A DNA stretch of 64,000 nucleotides from Candidatus Faecousia faecavium (GCA_018712645.1 DVGO01000038.1:41451-105450); one strand, 5' to 3'. Shown: positions 46,447 through 55,880, numbered from the stretch's first letter. The notes: generated by a model not told the origin, from the letters alone. Numbers and translations are program-made.

Positions 46447-47882
46447 GCCTTATCCACCTCCGTGTCAAAGACGGGGAAGGTCACGGTAAACGTGCTGCCT
46501 TTCCCCAAGATGCTGGAAAATTGGATTTCCCCTCGGTTGCGCTGGACGATGGTGCGAACAATGGAAAGTCCCAGTCCGCTGCCGCCGGTAGCCCGGGAAC
46601 GGGCCTTGTCAACCCGATAAAACCGTTCAAAAATGTGGTCAATGGCATCTTCCGGGATACCCATACCGGTGTCACTGACTTCCAAAATAGCATTATCTTC
46701 TTCCCGGCCCAGGCGTACCGTCAGAGTTCCGCCGGGGGTATTGTATTTGATGCCATTTTCCATCAGATTGAATACTACCTGATACAGGTCATCTTCCAGA
46801 ATCAGCACCGGGCAGTCATGCTCCAGATCCAGCTGAAAGGTAATGTCGGATTGCAGCGCATTCTGGCGCAGCATCCGGGCCACACGCTGTACGGTGGGGG
46901 CCATATAGATAATTTCGCTTTCTTCGCTGGAACGGCCCTCGGCTCTGGTCAGGGACAGAAGCTTGGCAGTCATTCGGTTCAGTCGTTCCGCTTCATCGCC
47001 GATATCGCCTACAAATTCCCGGACCGTTTCCAAATCCATGTCATACTGCAAAATGGAATCTGCCAGCAGCTTGATGGAGGCCAAGGGGGTTTTCAGTTCG
47101 TGGGAAGCATCGGAAACAAAACGACTGCGCTTTTCTTCAGAAGTCTTCAGCCGTTCCGTCAGATCGTTGAACTCGTTGCCCAGAATGGTCAGCTCATCAT
47201 TGCCGCCCATGTCAACTTTATGGGTATAGTCACCTTCCTGAATAATGCGCATGGAGGTCATAATCTTGTTCAGGCGGCGGGAGAAGTTGGCAGAGAACAG
47301 CAAAGAGAACAAGATCACAATAATTTCCAGCAATAACGTGATTCGCAGCACGTTATTCTGCATGGACTGAATCAGCCCGCCCTGGACAGTGTCATACTCC
47401 GTCATGTACACGCATCCCACTACGGTGCCGTAGTAGACAATGGGTGTGGCGGCCCGGGCATCAATGACACCGTCGTGATAATTCCAGGAGCAGGCATCAT
47501 TTCCCTGAATCGCAGCCAGAATTTCCGGAAAGAGGGTATAAGTTCCGGCATCGGAACCGCTGCTGTCGTACAGTGCATTCCCGGATTGGTCGGTAACCAC
47601 CAGCCGGGTTACTTTCAGACTGTCCATCTGGTTGACAATTCCGGTTACGGCGGTGGTGTTGAGTACATCCAGGGTGCTCATTTCTGTGGATGCCAGCAGG
47701 CATTTTTCCACCAGAGAAGCTTTTTTGCTTTCATAGAACAGCTGCTGACAGGTTTTGGAACAATAGATATTCAGAATCAGCATGATCACAAAGGTAATGA
47801 CCACATAGGTCATTCCGTATCGAAACTGGGTTTTGCTGTAGCCGCGGTAAGCGGCCTTTTTACTTTCGGAAATAATAACCAA
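46443..47882 (-). CDS. Two-component sensor histidine kinase
   Basis: HAMP, SDASHELKTPLASIKLLADSIL H-box, N-box NLMENGIKYNTPGG, G-boxes DTGMGIPEDAIDHIFERFYRVDKARSRATGGSGLGLSIV. Confidence 0.95.
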   Translation of the reverse strand: MVIISESKKAAYRGYSKTQFRYGMTYVVITFVIMLILNIYCSKTCQQLFYESKKASLVEKCLLASTEMSTLDVLNTTAVTGIVNQMDSLKVTRLVVTDQSGNALYDSSGSDAGTYTLFPEILAAIQGNDACSWNYHDGVIDARAATPIVYYGTVVGCVYMTEYDTVQGGLIQSMQNNVLRITLLLEIIVILFSLLFSANFSRRLNKIMTSMRIIQEGDYTHKVDMGGNDELTILGNEFNDLTERLKTSEEKRSRFVSDASHELKTPLASIKLLADSILQYDMDLETVREFVGDIGDEAERLNRMTAKLLSLTRAEGRSSEESEIIYMAPTVQRVARMLRQNALQSDITFQLDLEHDCPVLILEDDLYQVVFNLMENGIKYNTPGGTLTVRLGREEDNAILEVSDTGMGIPEDAIDHIFERFYRVDKARSRATGGSGLGLSIVRTIVQRNRGEIQFSSILGKGSTFTVTFPVFDTEVDKA

Positions 47883-48540
47883 CGCCCCACTTCGTCAAAA
47901 TATATTTCGGTTCTGCCGGATTTTCTTCCAGCTTTTCCCGCAGACGGCGGATGTGCACATCCACGGTACGGATGTCACTGCGGTATTCGTAAGCCCAGAT
48001 GGTGTCAAGCAGTGCCTCCCGGGAGTAGACCCGGTTGGGATTGCGCATCAAAAACTCAATGACATCAAATTCTTTGGCAGTCAGGTCAGCCAGCTGCCCG
48101 CTGCGATATGCGTTTCGGGCATCCAGATCCAGGGTGATGGTGCCAATGGTCAGCTGGTTGTTGGCAGTTTGCCGCTGAGAACCCCCAGCTCGCCGAATAA
48201 GTGCGCGGATTCTGGCTTTCAGCTCCAGAATATTGAAAGGTTTGGTCAGATAATCATCTGCACCATGGTCGAAACCCATCAGCTTGTCCATGTCGTCTGC
48301 CTTGGCTGTAAGCAGAATAATGGGGATATCAGAAAATTCCCGGATTTTACCGCAGGCGGTGAGCCCGTCCATATTGGGCATCATCACATCCAACACTACC
48401 AAATCCGGTTGCTGCTCCTGTACCAGACGAATGGCTTCCAGACCGTCACTGCCTGTGATTACATCGTAGCCTTCATTTTGCAAATTAAACCGAATTCCCT
48501 TAACCAGCAGGGCTTCGTCATCCACTACCAATATTTTCAC
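47860..48540 (-). CDS. OmpR/PhoB-family response regulator
   Basis: MKILVVDDEALLVKGIRFNLQNEGYDV...DLVVLDVMMPNMDG; winged helix LLDTIWAYEYRSDIRTVDVHIRRLREKLE. Confidence 0.96.
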   Translation of the reverse strand: MKILVVDDEALLVKGIRFNLQNEGYDVITGSDGLEAIRLVQEQQPDLVVLDVMMPNMDGLTACGKIREFSDIPIILLTAKADDMDKLMGFDHGADDYLTKPFNILELKARIRALIRRAGGSQRQTANNQLTIGTITLDLDARNAYRSGQLADLTAKEFDVIEFLMRNPNRVYSREALLDTIWAYEYRSDIRTVDVHIRRLREKLEENPAEPKYILTKWGVGYYFRK

Positions 48541-48544
48541 GGAT

Positions 48545-48934
48545 TCATCCTCCTATTGTAATCAAATCCAATATCTGCGCAATTCGTTTCTGCCCAATAC
48601 CTTCCACATTCATCAGTTCTTCCACCGCCCGGAAAGGGCCATGCTCCTGACGGTAGGCCACGATTCGCTGCGCCAAAACCTCTCCGATCCCCGGCAATGC
48701 CTGAAAATCCGCTTCTGAGGCGGCATTGATGTCAATGGGGAAAGAAACTGCCTGAGTTTCTTCCACTGTTTCAGCGGGCGCACTGGTGCTCTCTGCAGGA
48801 ATTGTTTGTACAGCAGGAGGCACGCAGATGCTGACTGTACCGGAAGCAGGATTCCTGCCAAGAAAGAAGCCCAGCGTAAAAGCAAGAAATACAGCTGTAA
48901 TGGTCAGAAATAGGGAGATCTGGGGTTTTTTCAT
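48545..48934 (-). CDS. ComEA-type helix-hairpin-helix protein
   Basis: TM N-terminus plus IDINAASEADFQALPGIGEVLAQRIVAYRQEHGPFRAVEELMNVEGIGQKRIAQI. Confidence 0.92.
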   Translation of the reverse strand: MKKPQISLFLTITAVFLAFTLGFFLGRNPASGTVSICVPPAVQTIPAESTSAPAETVEETQAVSFPIDINAASEADFQALPGIGEVLAQRIVAYRQEHGPFRAVEELMNVEGIGQKRIAQILDLITIGG

Positions 48935-49047
48935 GGGAAACCGCCTCCTGCATTGACTAGCGCATAAAAAAATGCTATAATGCACACACATTATACACGA
49001 TTTTTCACCGTCGGACAAGTCCGGCAGCCGAATATTGAGGGAGAAAT

Positions 49048-50553
49048 ATGAAAAAAAGCAAACGCCTTTCTCTGATATTGCTGTGCGCAAGTTTGCTGCT
49101 GCAGGTTATCCTGTTACCGGCATCTGCCACGGAAACCACTACGCAGAATACGGTCCCCCAGACAACCCAGGCTACCCAGCCGGTTGTGACGCCGACGACT
49201 GCCGAGGCGGAATTCGGCACTGTCTGTGTGCTCAACGGCTGTCGTACCATTGAGGGTATGGTGCCTCTGGCGGGTACAGAGCGGGTGTTGGACACTGCTT
49301 TGGGTGCGTTTTTGTATGAAGTTAATACGGACACGGTGGTGTATTCCTATAATCCGGACCAGAAGCTGGCCTGCGGCAGTTTGACGAAAATCGTTACTGC
49401 TATCGTTGCTTTGCAGTATTGCAATTTGGACGATGTGGTTACGGTAGAGAGCGGTATCAAGGCGCGGCTTCCTGTCAGCTCGCTGACCATCGGTTTGACC
49501 AGTGAAGAGCAGATTTCCGTTCGGGATTTGTTGTACGCACTTCTGATGACTTCTGCAAACGATGCTGCGGTGGTACTGGCAGAGCATATTTCCGGTAACC
49601 GTCAGGGTTTTGTCCCGTTGATGAACCAGTGGGTTCAACAGATTGGATGCACCAATACGGAATTTGGCACTGTGCATGGTGTTGATGGCGGCTTGTCCAG
49701 CACCACTGCTCGGGATATGGTCAAAATTATCCGGGAAGCTACCAAAAATGAAGACTTCGTGGAGTTCTTCGGAAAAGAAACCTATGATATCCCGGCAACC
49801 AATAAATCGGAACAACGGGATCTTACCACTACCAACTACATGCGCTACGACGCCGTGCTTCCTCAGTTTTATGACAGAAGAGTTACAGGAGGCATCCAGA
49901 GTTACGAAACCAGTTCTGGTGCCTGTTTGGCTGTAACAGCAAATTATAATGACATGAACTACATTGGTGTCGTTTTGGGATGTACGCGTGTAATGGATGC
50001 AGAGGATACCTGGAGACCTACAACGTATGGTAACTTTGAAGAGATGATTGAACTCCTGAAACTGGGATTTGACAATTTCAAAGTGAACCGAATTGTCTAT
50101 GATGGCATGACGTTGAGCCAAATTGCGGTAGCCGGAGGCGAGTGCAACGCAGTTGCCCAGACACAGGTTGATATCGATTCTGTTGTACCGGCCAAAGCCC
50201 AGGTAAAGAACCTGACGATTACCATTAAGCCAAAAGATGAAGGACTTTCTGCTCCAATAAAGGCTGGAGAACAGATCGGTGTTGTGGAAATCTGGTACCG
50301 CAATTCCTGCATGGCGGAAGCAGAAATCTATTCCATGGGAAACGTCAAAGCTGCTGATGATAAGAGTATAGAGATTCATTCGGCTGTGGCCCGCAATGGT
50401 TTGAATGAGTCGGGTATTTTTTCCATTATCGGAACGATCTGTGTGATAGTTTTGGGTTTGGCGGCCGCCTACCTGGCGTTTAATGCGTATATGCGCTCCC
50501 GGCTTCGCGCCCGGCGCCGTCGTCGCAGAGCCAACCGCAGGAGGATTCGCTGA
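49048..50553 (+). CDS. D-alanyl-D-alanine carboxypeptidase (serine-type PBP)
   Basis: Signal peptide; S-x-x-K GSLTKIVTAIVAL; SxN TSANDAA; FGTVHGVDGG (N-x-HG-L variant); KTG-like motif (VTGGIQSYETSSGACLA). Confidence 0.88.
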   Translation: MKKSKRLSLILLCASLLLQVILLPASATETTTQNTVPQTTQATQPVVTPTTAEAEFGTVCVLNGCRTIEGMVPLAGTERVLDTALGAFLYEVNTDTVVYSYNPDQKLACGSLTKIVTAIVALQYCNLDDVVTVESGIKARLPVSSLTIGLTSEEQISVRDLLYALLMTSANDAAVVLAEHISGNRQGFVPLMNQWVQQIGCTNTEFGTVHGVDGGLSSTTARDMVKIIREATKNEDFVEFFGKETYDIPATNKSEQRDLTTTNYMRYDAVLPQFYDRRVTGGIQSYETSSGACLAVTANYNDMNYIGVVLGCTRVMDAEDTWRPTTYGNFEEMIELLKLGFDNFKVNRIVYDGMTLSQIAVAGGECNAVAQTQVDIDSVVPAKAQVKNLTITIKPKDEGLSAPIKAGEQIGVVEIWYRNSCMAEAEIYSMGNVKAADDKSIEIHSAVARNGLNESGIFSIIGTICVIVLGLAAAYLAFNAYMRSRLRARRRRRRANRRRIR

Positions 50554-51119
50554 TGCTGCAATGGGATGCGCTGAAACAGATGAGTGCGGCGTGTACCCGC
50601 TGCGGCTTGTGTGAAACCCGGCACAATGTGGTATTTGGTGTGGGCAATGAGCAGGCAGATGTAATGTTTGTGGGGGAAGGTCCTGGGGAACAAGAGGATC
50701 TGACCGGTATTCCCTTTGTTGGACCTGCGGGTAAACTGCTGGATGATATGCTTACAATCATCGATCTGGACCGGAACAGTAACTGTTACATTGCTAACAT
50801 TGTCAAGTGCCGCCCGCCTCGGAACCGGGATCCACTGGAAACGGAGCAAGAAGCCTGCATTGGGTATCTTCGCAATCAGACCATGCTGGTCAAGCCAAAG
50901 ATCATCGTCTGTCTTGGCCGAATTGCTGCCAAGCGGCTGATTGATCCGGATTACCGGATCACCCGTCAGCATGGTCAGTGGGTGGAAAAAGGCGGCATTT
51001 GGATGACGGCGATTTACCACCCGTCCGCACTGCTGCGGGATGTATCCAAACGCCCGGAAACTTTTGACGATTTGATTTCACTGCGGGAGAAGATCAAAGA
51101 AGTTGGGGCAAAGGTATAA
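50553..51119 (+). CDS. Type-4/5 Fe-S uracil-DNA glycosylase
   Basis: CTRCGLCETRHNVVFGVGNEQADVMFVGEGPGEQEDLTGIPFVGPAGKLLD; HPSALLR. Confidence 0.94.
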   Translation: MLQWDALKQMSAACTRCGLCETRHNVVFGVGNEQADVMFVGEGPGEQEDLTGIPFVGPAGKLLDDMLTIIDLDRNSNCYIANIVKCRPPRNRDPLETEQEACIGYLRNQTMLVKPKIIVCLGRIAAKRLIDPDYRITRQHGQWVEKGGIWMTAIYHPSALLRDVSKRPETFDDLISLREKIKEVGAKV

Positions 51120-51126
51120 AAAGTTG

Positions 51127-51155
51127 TTGACTTTCAGCCCGATAACCGATATAAT
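51127..51155 (+). promoter_or_regulatory. Promoter of tRNA-Thr
   Basis: TTGACT-17 nt-TATAAT directly upstream of the tRNA. Confidence 0.8.
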
Positions 51156-51172
51156 GATCGGGCTAAAGCAAT

Positions 51173-51248
51173 GCTAGTGTAGCACAGTCGGTAGTGCATC
51201 TCACTCGTAATGAGAAGGTCGCCTGTTCGAGTCAGGTCACTAGCTCCA
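51173..51248 (+). tRNA. tRNA-Thr (CGT anticodon), CCA encoded
   Basis: GCTAGTGTAGCACAGTCGGTAGTGCATCTCACTCGTAATGAGAAGGTCGCCTGTTCGAGTCAGGTCACTAGCTCCA; acceptor GCTAGTG/CACTAGC; anticodon loop CTCGTAA. Confidence 0.93.
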
Positions 51249-51249
51249 A

Positions 51250-51287
51250 GAAAACCGCCGTTTTCGGATTGAAAACGGCGGTTTTTC
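51250..51287 (+). terminator. Terminator of tRNA-Thr
   Basis: AAAACCGCCGTTTTC-GGATT-GAAAACGGCGGTTTTTCT. Confidence 0.85.
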
Positions 51288-51325
51288 TAACTTTTACAGG
51301 GCTTGCGAAAGCCCCTGTTTTTTGC

Positions 51326-51345
51326 TTGGCGTTAATTTGGCGTTA
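51326..51345. repeat. Tandem TTGGCGTTA motifs, candidate integrase arm-type sites
   Basis: TTGGCGTTA at 51326-51334 and 51337-51345, third copy at 51589-51597, flanking the tRNA-proximal integrase remnant. Confidence 0.4.
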
Positions 51346-51676
51346 TTTTTTTGAAGCAGTTATTTTGAAACAAAATTGGGAAATTGAAAAATTGGATTTT
51401 TCGAACTTTTTGCTTGAAAATGAATTGACGTTTATCTTCTGAGAATTTTGACCTCGCTGGAAAGCAATTTCTGAATTATCGGAAAATACCGAACTTTTTG
51501 CGGAATTTTCAAGGAGAAAGAAATTTGATCTTTTCGGGATTCTCCAAACTTTTTGAAAATACGGAACGATACGAAAAGATAGTGAAATTTGGCGTTATTT
51601 TTTCTCCTTTTTGAGAAAGAAATCATCAAGAGACCATGAAACAAGCACCAAGGAGAAAATCCTTGGTGCTTGCTGC

Positions 51677-52312
51677 TTATCTGGAACCAACCGCATGCCT
51701 TCCCAACATTCCTTCCAAAAGATCCGATGCGGTTCGATCACTCTCTTTCAGAGCGTGTACATAGATGTTCATAGTCGTGGATGTTTGCACATGTCCCATT
51801 CTATGAGATACCGTTCGCAAATCCTGATGCCCTGCGATCAACAAAGTAGCAGATGTGTGTCGAAGTCCGTGAAACGGAATATGAGGGAGAAGATGTTCTG
51901 CATCTGCAGTAGCGTTGTACCGATCAATGGCTTCTTGAAAGGTGACATAGGGGGTTGAATAGCTCATCATGGAACCGTCGGACTGCGTAAACAACCAGTT
52001 GTTTCCTTTCCAGTATGCGCCTAGTGCCTGCTTTACTTTTTGCTGGTTTGCTTTCATTTGCTCTGCATATTCAGTGCGCCACCTGTCTACAAACTCCAGA
52101 AATGTAGTCTTTTCGCCATCCAATATCAAGCCGTTTTTGACACGGCTTTCAAATTCAATCGCGAAAGTCTGAACTGCTTTTTCTCGTTTCTTTGGTGACA
52201 ACCCTTCAGGCGGAACAAAGGTTGTCGTTTGCCTTTTCCGATGACCATTGACGTCAAAGCCTGAGTAAACAGAAATCTGATATGTACCGTTACGTTCTCT
52301 AATTGTTGCCAT
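51677..52312 (-). pseudogene. Tyrosine recombinase (phage/ICE-type integrase), internally deleted in frame
   Basis: N-terminal arm-binding and SAM-like start (MATIRERNGTYQISVYSGFDVNGHRKRQTTTFVPPEGLSPKKREKAVQTFAIEFE...FLEFVDRWRTEYAEQ) joined to the C-terminal catalytic HGLRHTSATLLIAGHQDLRTVSHRMGHVQTSTTMNIYVHAL; the central region with the first catalytic Arg and Lys is missing (211 aa total). Confidence 0.85.
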
Positions 52313-52447
52313 TTAGAAGCTTCCTCCATTTCTTATGTCGTTATCTTAATCATAGTGAGGAAGAAGATTTTATGCCAGGTTGCGGGATGCGGAACTTTTT
52401 ACGCAAGTTTCTTATCCATAATATGAAGAAGAAACGTAAAAAATGAA

Positions 52448-52648
52448 CTAATTTGCGCAATATATCTCGTGGCTGCCGAAAATCTCAAGGATCTGATCAA
52501 GATTTACCAGGTTTTTATTCCCGCTTTTAACGGAGGGGATGGCTCCACTTAAAACCAACTTACGAAGTGTATATTCGGTGATCTGGGTGTCCGGATCATG
52601 TTCCTTGAAATAATCAGCTGCTTGCCTGATGCTGCGAATTTTACACAT
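52448..52648 (-). CDS. Excisionase-like / DNA-binding HTH protein (66 aa)
   Basis: MCKIRSIRQAADYFKEHDPDTQITEYTLRKLVLSGAIPSVKSGNKNLVNLDQILEIF: MerR/Xis-like winged HTH; located directly upstream of the integrase remnant. Confidence 0.8.
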   Translation of the reverse strand: MCKIRSIRQAADYFKEHDPDTQITEYTLRKLVLSGAIPSVKSGNKNLVNLDQILEIFGSHEIYCAN

Positions 52649-52935
52649 TTTAGATTACCTCCATTAAAAAATGTAATTGAATGGCGTACTTTCAAAATCA
52701 CATGAATGCGCTGGAGAATTTCTCCTCCAGCGCATGGTATCTGATCTTAAATATCCATTCTCATTCTGCGCCTATTCTGAAAAATAGCGTTGTTGGAATG
52801 GAAATTTCCTATGCTCTAAAATTACTGCCAATCTTCCATGTCCCTGACAGTTGGGATGGTACAAGCGGCTCTTGGCAGAGCCATCATAACTCCAGAATGG
52901 CGTTGTTAAAACGCAAAACATCCCAGGGTTCCCCC

Positions 52936-53100
52936 TCAAGTCTGTGGGAGGGCGTGAGCAAGTATCATTATTCCATACATATCCAGATTCATATTGGCGT
53001 TGATGGTGGTCAGGACAACGGGATTGACTCCCGTTTTCCGAAATGCGGTGTTTACTTGCTGGAATAATGTTAGGCTGACGGAGTTAAAGAATCGGAACAT
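52936..53100 (-). CDS. Small ORF (54 aa) in mobile-element remnant
   Basis: MFRFFNSVSLTLFQQVNTAFRKTGVNPVVLTTINANMNLDMYGIMILAHALPQT*; GGAGGCAGAC SD upstream. Confidence 0.45.
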   Translation of the reverse strand: MFRFFNSVSLTLFQQVNTAFRKTGVNPVVLTTINANMNLDMYGIMILAHALPQT

Positions 53101-53143
53101 GTCTGCCTCCTGAGAAAAAGGGATATGAAAAAAGCAGACACGG

Positions 53144-54118
53144 TCACAAAACCGTATCTGCTTGAATCTGTTCGGTGCCGCAGGAAGAGATGAGGGTATC
53201 GTTCCAGTCCTTTCCCACAGGGGGAAATTGGGTGGAGACGTGAAATCCTTTCTCCTGTAAATCCATATCAAACCGTGCGGCGGCGGCCCGCCCCCAGCTG
53301 TCCCCGTCCAGAAGGAGGTCAATCTTCCGGATGTGAGGATGGGCGGATAAGTAGTTGGCGATGGGGTCAAAGCACAGCCCTCCCAGGGCCAGGTAATCCC
53401 TGCCCTGAAAGGGGTCAATTCCTTGGTGAAGCAGTAAGGAGGCATAGGAAGCTGCGTCAATGGCGGCTTCAAAAACCAGCAGGGTATCCGGCTGCTTTCC
53501 ATGAAGCAGCCACCCGTGGTTTTTGCTTCCTCCCGGTACTTCTCCCTTGAAGGATTTCTTTCCCATGCCCCGTAAAAATGCACTGCAAGGCTTGCCTGTT
53601 TCATCCTGGGAAATAAAGCAGGCGTTGTGAATATGATTGGGTGAAACCGATTCATACAGAACTTTCTGCTCCAGCATTTCCCGGACAATGGCTTCCTCCA
53701 GCTTCCGTCTGCCGCAGAGGTAGGCAAACAGCTGACGGTTATTGTCCGCAGGCTTGGGAAGCGCAAAGGGAATCGGCTGCGGCTGCTTGACGGGAGGCGG
53801 AATGCTCCGGGGGATTACATGCGGGACAAATCCGGGCTGAACCGTTCCTGCCAGAATCAGCACCGCCTCCGGGAAGGACCGGCCCTCATAGAGCACAATG
53901 AACTCCAGCGCTCTGCCGGAAAGACCCCGGCTGTTCCAGAACCAGGAGCCGGAGGGGGCGAACACCAGGCTGTCATGCTGGCGCAGATAGAAATAGCGCC
54001 CGGTGCGAACCAGATCGTACCCCTGACGCTGGGCGTAGAAGAGCGCATTGTCATTGCGCTTGGCGGCTTCATACTCTTCCTTGGTGTAGTAGGTGCGGTT
54101 GTTGCGGCTGATGGACAT
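53144..54118 (-). CDS. DUF3991 / Toprim-domain protein of conjugative elements
   Basis: MSISRNNRTYYTKEEYEAAKRNDNALFYAQRQGYDLVRTGRYFYLRQHDSLVF...NSRGLSGRALEFIVLYEGRSFPEAV (DUF3991); Toprim-like LLVFEAAIDAASYASLL...KIDLLLDGDSWGRAAAARFDMDL. Confidence 0.85.
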   Translation of the reverse strand: MSISRNNRTYYTKEEYEAAKRNDNALFYAQRQGYDLVRTGRYFYLRQHDSLVFAPSGSWFWNSRGLSGRALEFIVLYEGRSFPEAVLILAGTVQPGFVPHVIPRSIPPPVKQPQPIPFALPKPADNNRQLFAYLCGRRKLEEAIVREMLEQKVLYESVSPNHIHNACFISQDETGKPCSAFLRGMGKKSFKGEVPGGSKNHGWLLHGKQPDTLLVFEAAIDAASYASLLLHQGIDPFQGRDYLALGGLCFDPIANYLSAHPHIRKIDLLLDGDSWGRAAAARFDMDLQEKGFHVSTQFPPVGKDWNDTLISSCGTEQIQADTVL

Positions 54119-54185
54119 AGGAATTCTCCTTTCAATAAGAATCCCCTCTCTTCGGGAAAAGAGAGGGGTCAAGTTCCATATCTGC

Positions 54186-54515
54186 TTACACGTGCGCAGG
54201 TGTCTGGGCTTCTTTCGGTTTGCTGTCACCGAAGTAAACAGCGTCAACGCTGACCAGCATTTCCCGGCGCTGCTCCCCGTCGGGCGTTTTCCAGCTGTTT
54301 ACCTCCAGACGGCCTGTGACAATCACGGCGCTTCCTTTCTGAAAGTGCTGGCAGAGAAATTCTGCCGTCTGACGCCAGGCCATACAGGGGATGAAATCGG
54401 TCTCCCGCTGCTTGTCCACCTGCCGGTAATCCCGGTCACAGGCAATGGAAAAGCGGACATAGGCTGCATCGCCGGATGTCCGCTGAAGCACAGGTGTTTG
54501 GGCAATTCGTCCAGC
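54186..54515 (-). pseudogene. ssb: Single-stranded DNA-binding protein gene, 5'-truncated (start codon lost)
   Basis: Minus strand ...LAGRIAQTPVLQRTSGDAAYVRFSIACDRDYRQVDKQRETDFIPCMAWRQTAEFLCQHFQKGSAVIVTGRLEVNSWKTPDGEQRREMLVSVDAVYF; reading runs into intron-derived sequence before a plausible start. Confidence 0.8.
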
Positions 54516-55880
54516 CAGAGAACAGGCTCCAGAACCAATATCAAGTTACCATACGCATCTGTGCCACCTTTAGCTTTTGGCGTCTTGTGGTGGCAGTGAA
54601 TGTCGCTTGTACTGCAAAAGGATTTTTCGGTAATTGCACATTTGCCCCATTGGGCAGAGAAAAGCGATATGCGATTATCTGAAAATTCTGCGCTTTTCCC
54701 GTGGAGCGGACTTCGCATCAATTCCCACATGAGCCGGAGGTTTATTCCGAGTGAATCGTGAATCTCCTTTCGCCCCTCTGGGGTATACGGATTGACCGTC
54801 CGCCGTTTTGCCATGGGATTTTTGTGATGGACATATCCTATCGGGTATATAGGCTCACCGCTTCCGGCGAGATACCGTATGGATGTGGATTGACCATATA
54901 ATTGACATTCAATATCTGTAAGTTTTCTACCGCGGCGAACAAGCCTGGAGCCCCTTTGGCAATGCAGACGGTTTGTAAAGATAGTCATAACAGAACGGTT
55001 CAGACCTTTACAATCAGCGGCTACCATCGTGGCAATTTTGTAGTAATTTTGCGTTCCCATATCCATGGAATTGTAGAGCTTGATTTCATCAATCTCTTTT
55101 TTCCAGGTCTGGGGTTTGCTACATTCTTGGCTTGTTCTATGAACTTCTGCTTTTGCTTTTTGAGTGCTTTATCGCATATGTGTGACTTCACTACCCTTTT
55201 ATTTCCCTTCGGATAAGTCTTGATTTTGAAACCAAGAAATTCCGAATATCGGCGCTTGACATTTACTACCCTTGTTTTCTCTGGGGACACTTCCAGCTTT
55301 AGCAGTTCCTGTAACCATTGCGTTATTGCAATCATTGCTTTTTCTGCATCGGTTTTTGTGCGGCAGAAGATCCGAAAATCATCTGCATACCGAACAATAC
55401 GCATTTCTTTTAAGTTTGTGAGTTTCATGGCAGTATATCCATTACTGAGGATTTCACTACCTGACTTATTTCTTCTTACATTGTACTTCCTTGTAACTGG
55501 ATGCTTTTGCCACTGGCTGTCAACCCAGTGGTCAAGTTCATTGAGTACAATATTTGCAAGGAGGGGTGAAATAATTCCGCCTTGTGGTGTGCCTTTTTCT
55601 GGATGTACCATTGTCCCATCTGGCATTTTTATTGATGCTGTCAGAATCTTTCTCACAACGTAAATTAGGTGCGTATCGTGTATGCCCATGGCCCATATCT
55701 GGCGAATCAGCTTTGCGTGGTTTACATTATCGAAAAATCCTTTGATATCAAATTCCACAATATAGTGTAAATTTGACCGCTGAATAAGGCGGTAAGTACT
55801 TTGGATAGCGTGTTCCACACTTCGCTGGGGCCGGAAACCATATGGATGCCCACGCAGATTCCGCCAGAATTTCCCACTCC
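54515..55880 (-). mobile_element. Group II intron fragment: reverse transcriptase/maturase with HNH domain, truncated at both ends and frameshifted
   Basis: RT motifs GFRPQRSVEHAIQS, VEFDIKGFFDNVNH, GTPQGGIISPLLANIVLNELD, RYADDFRIFC, FLGFK (55021..55890); next frame gives maturase plus HNH NSMDMGTQNYYKIATMV...CAITEKSFCSTSDIHCHHKTPKAKGGTDAYGNLILV. No 5' RT segment and no recognisable domain V/VI before ssb. Confidence 0.88.

Noticed and set aside
52936-53766. 276-aa minus-strand ORF overlapping the Toprim gene
   Set aside because: Out of frame with the conserved DUF3991/Toprim protein; only the 3' part after 53100 (54-aa ORF) has its own SD.
51249-55880. A distal direct repeat (attR) of the tRNA-Thr 3' end
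   Set aside because: Scanned by eye for GTTCGAGTCAGGTCACTAGC; no second copy seen in the window, so an intact element boundary cannot be claimed.
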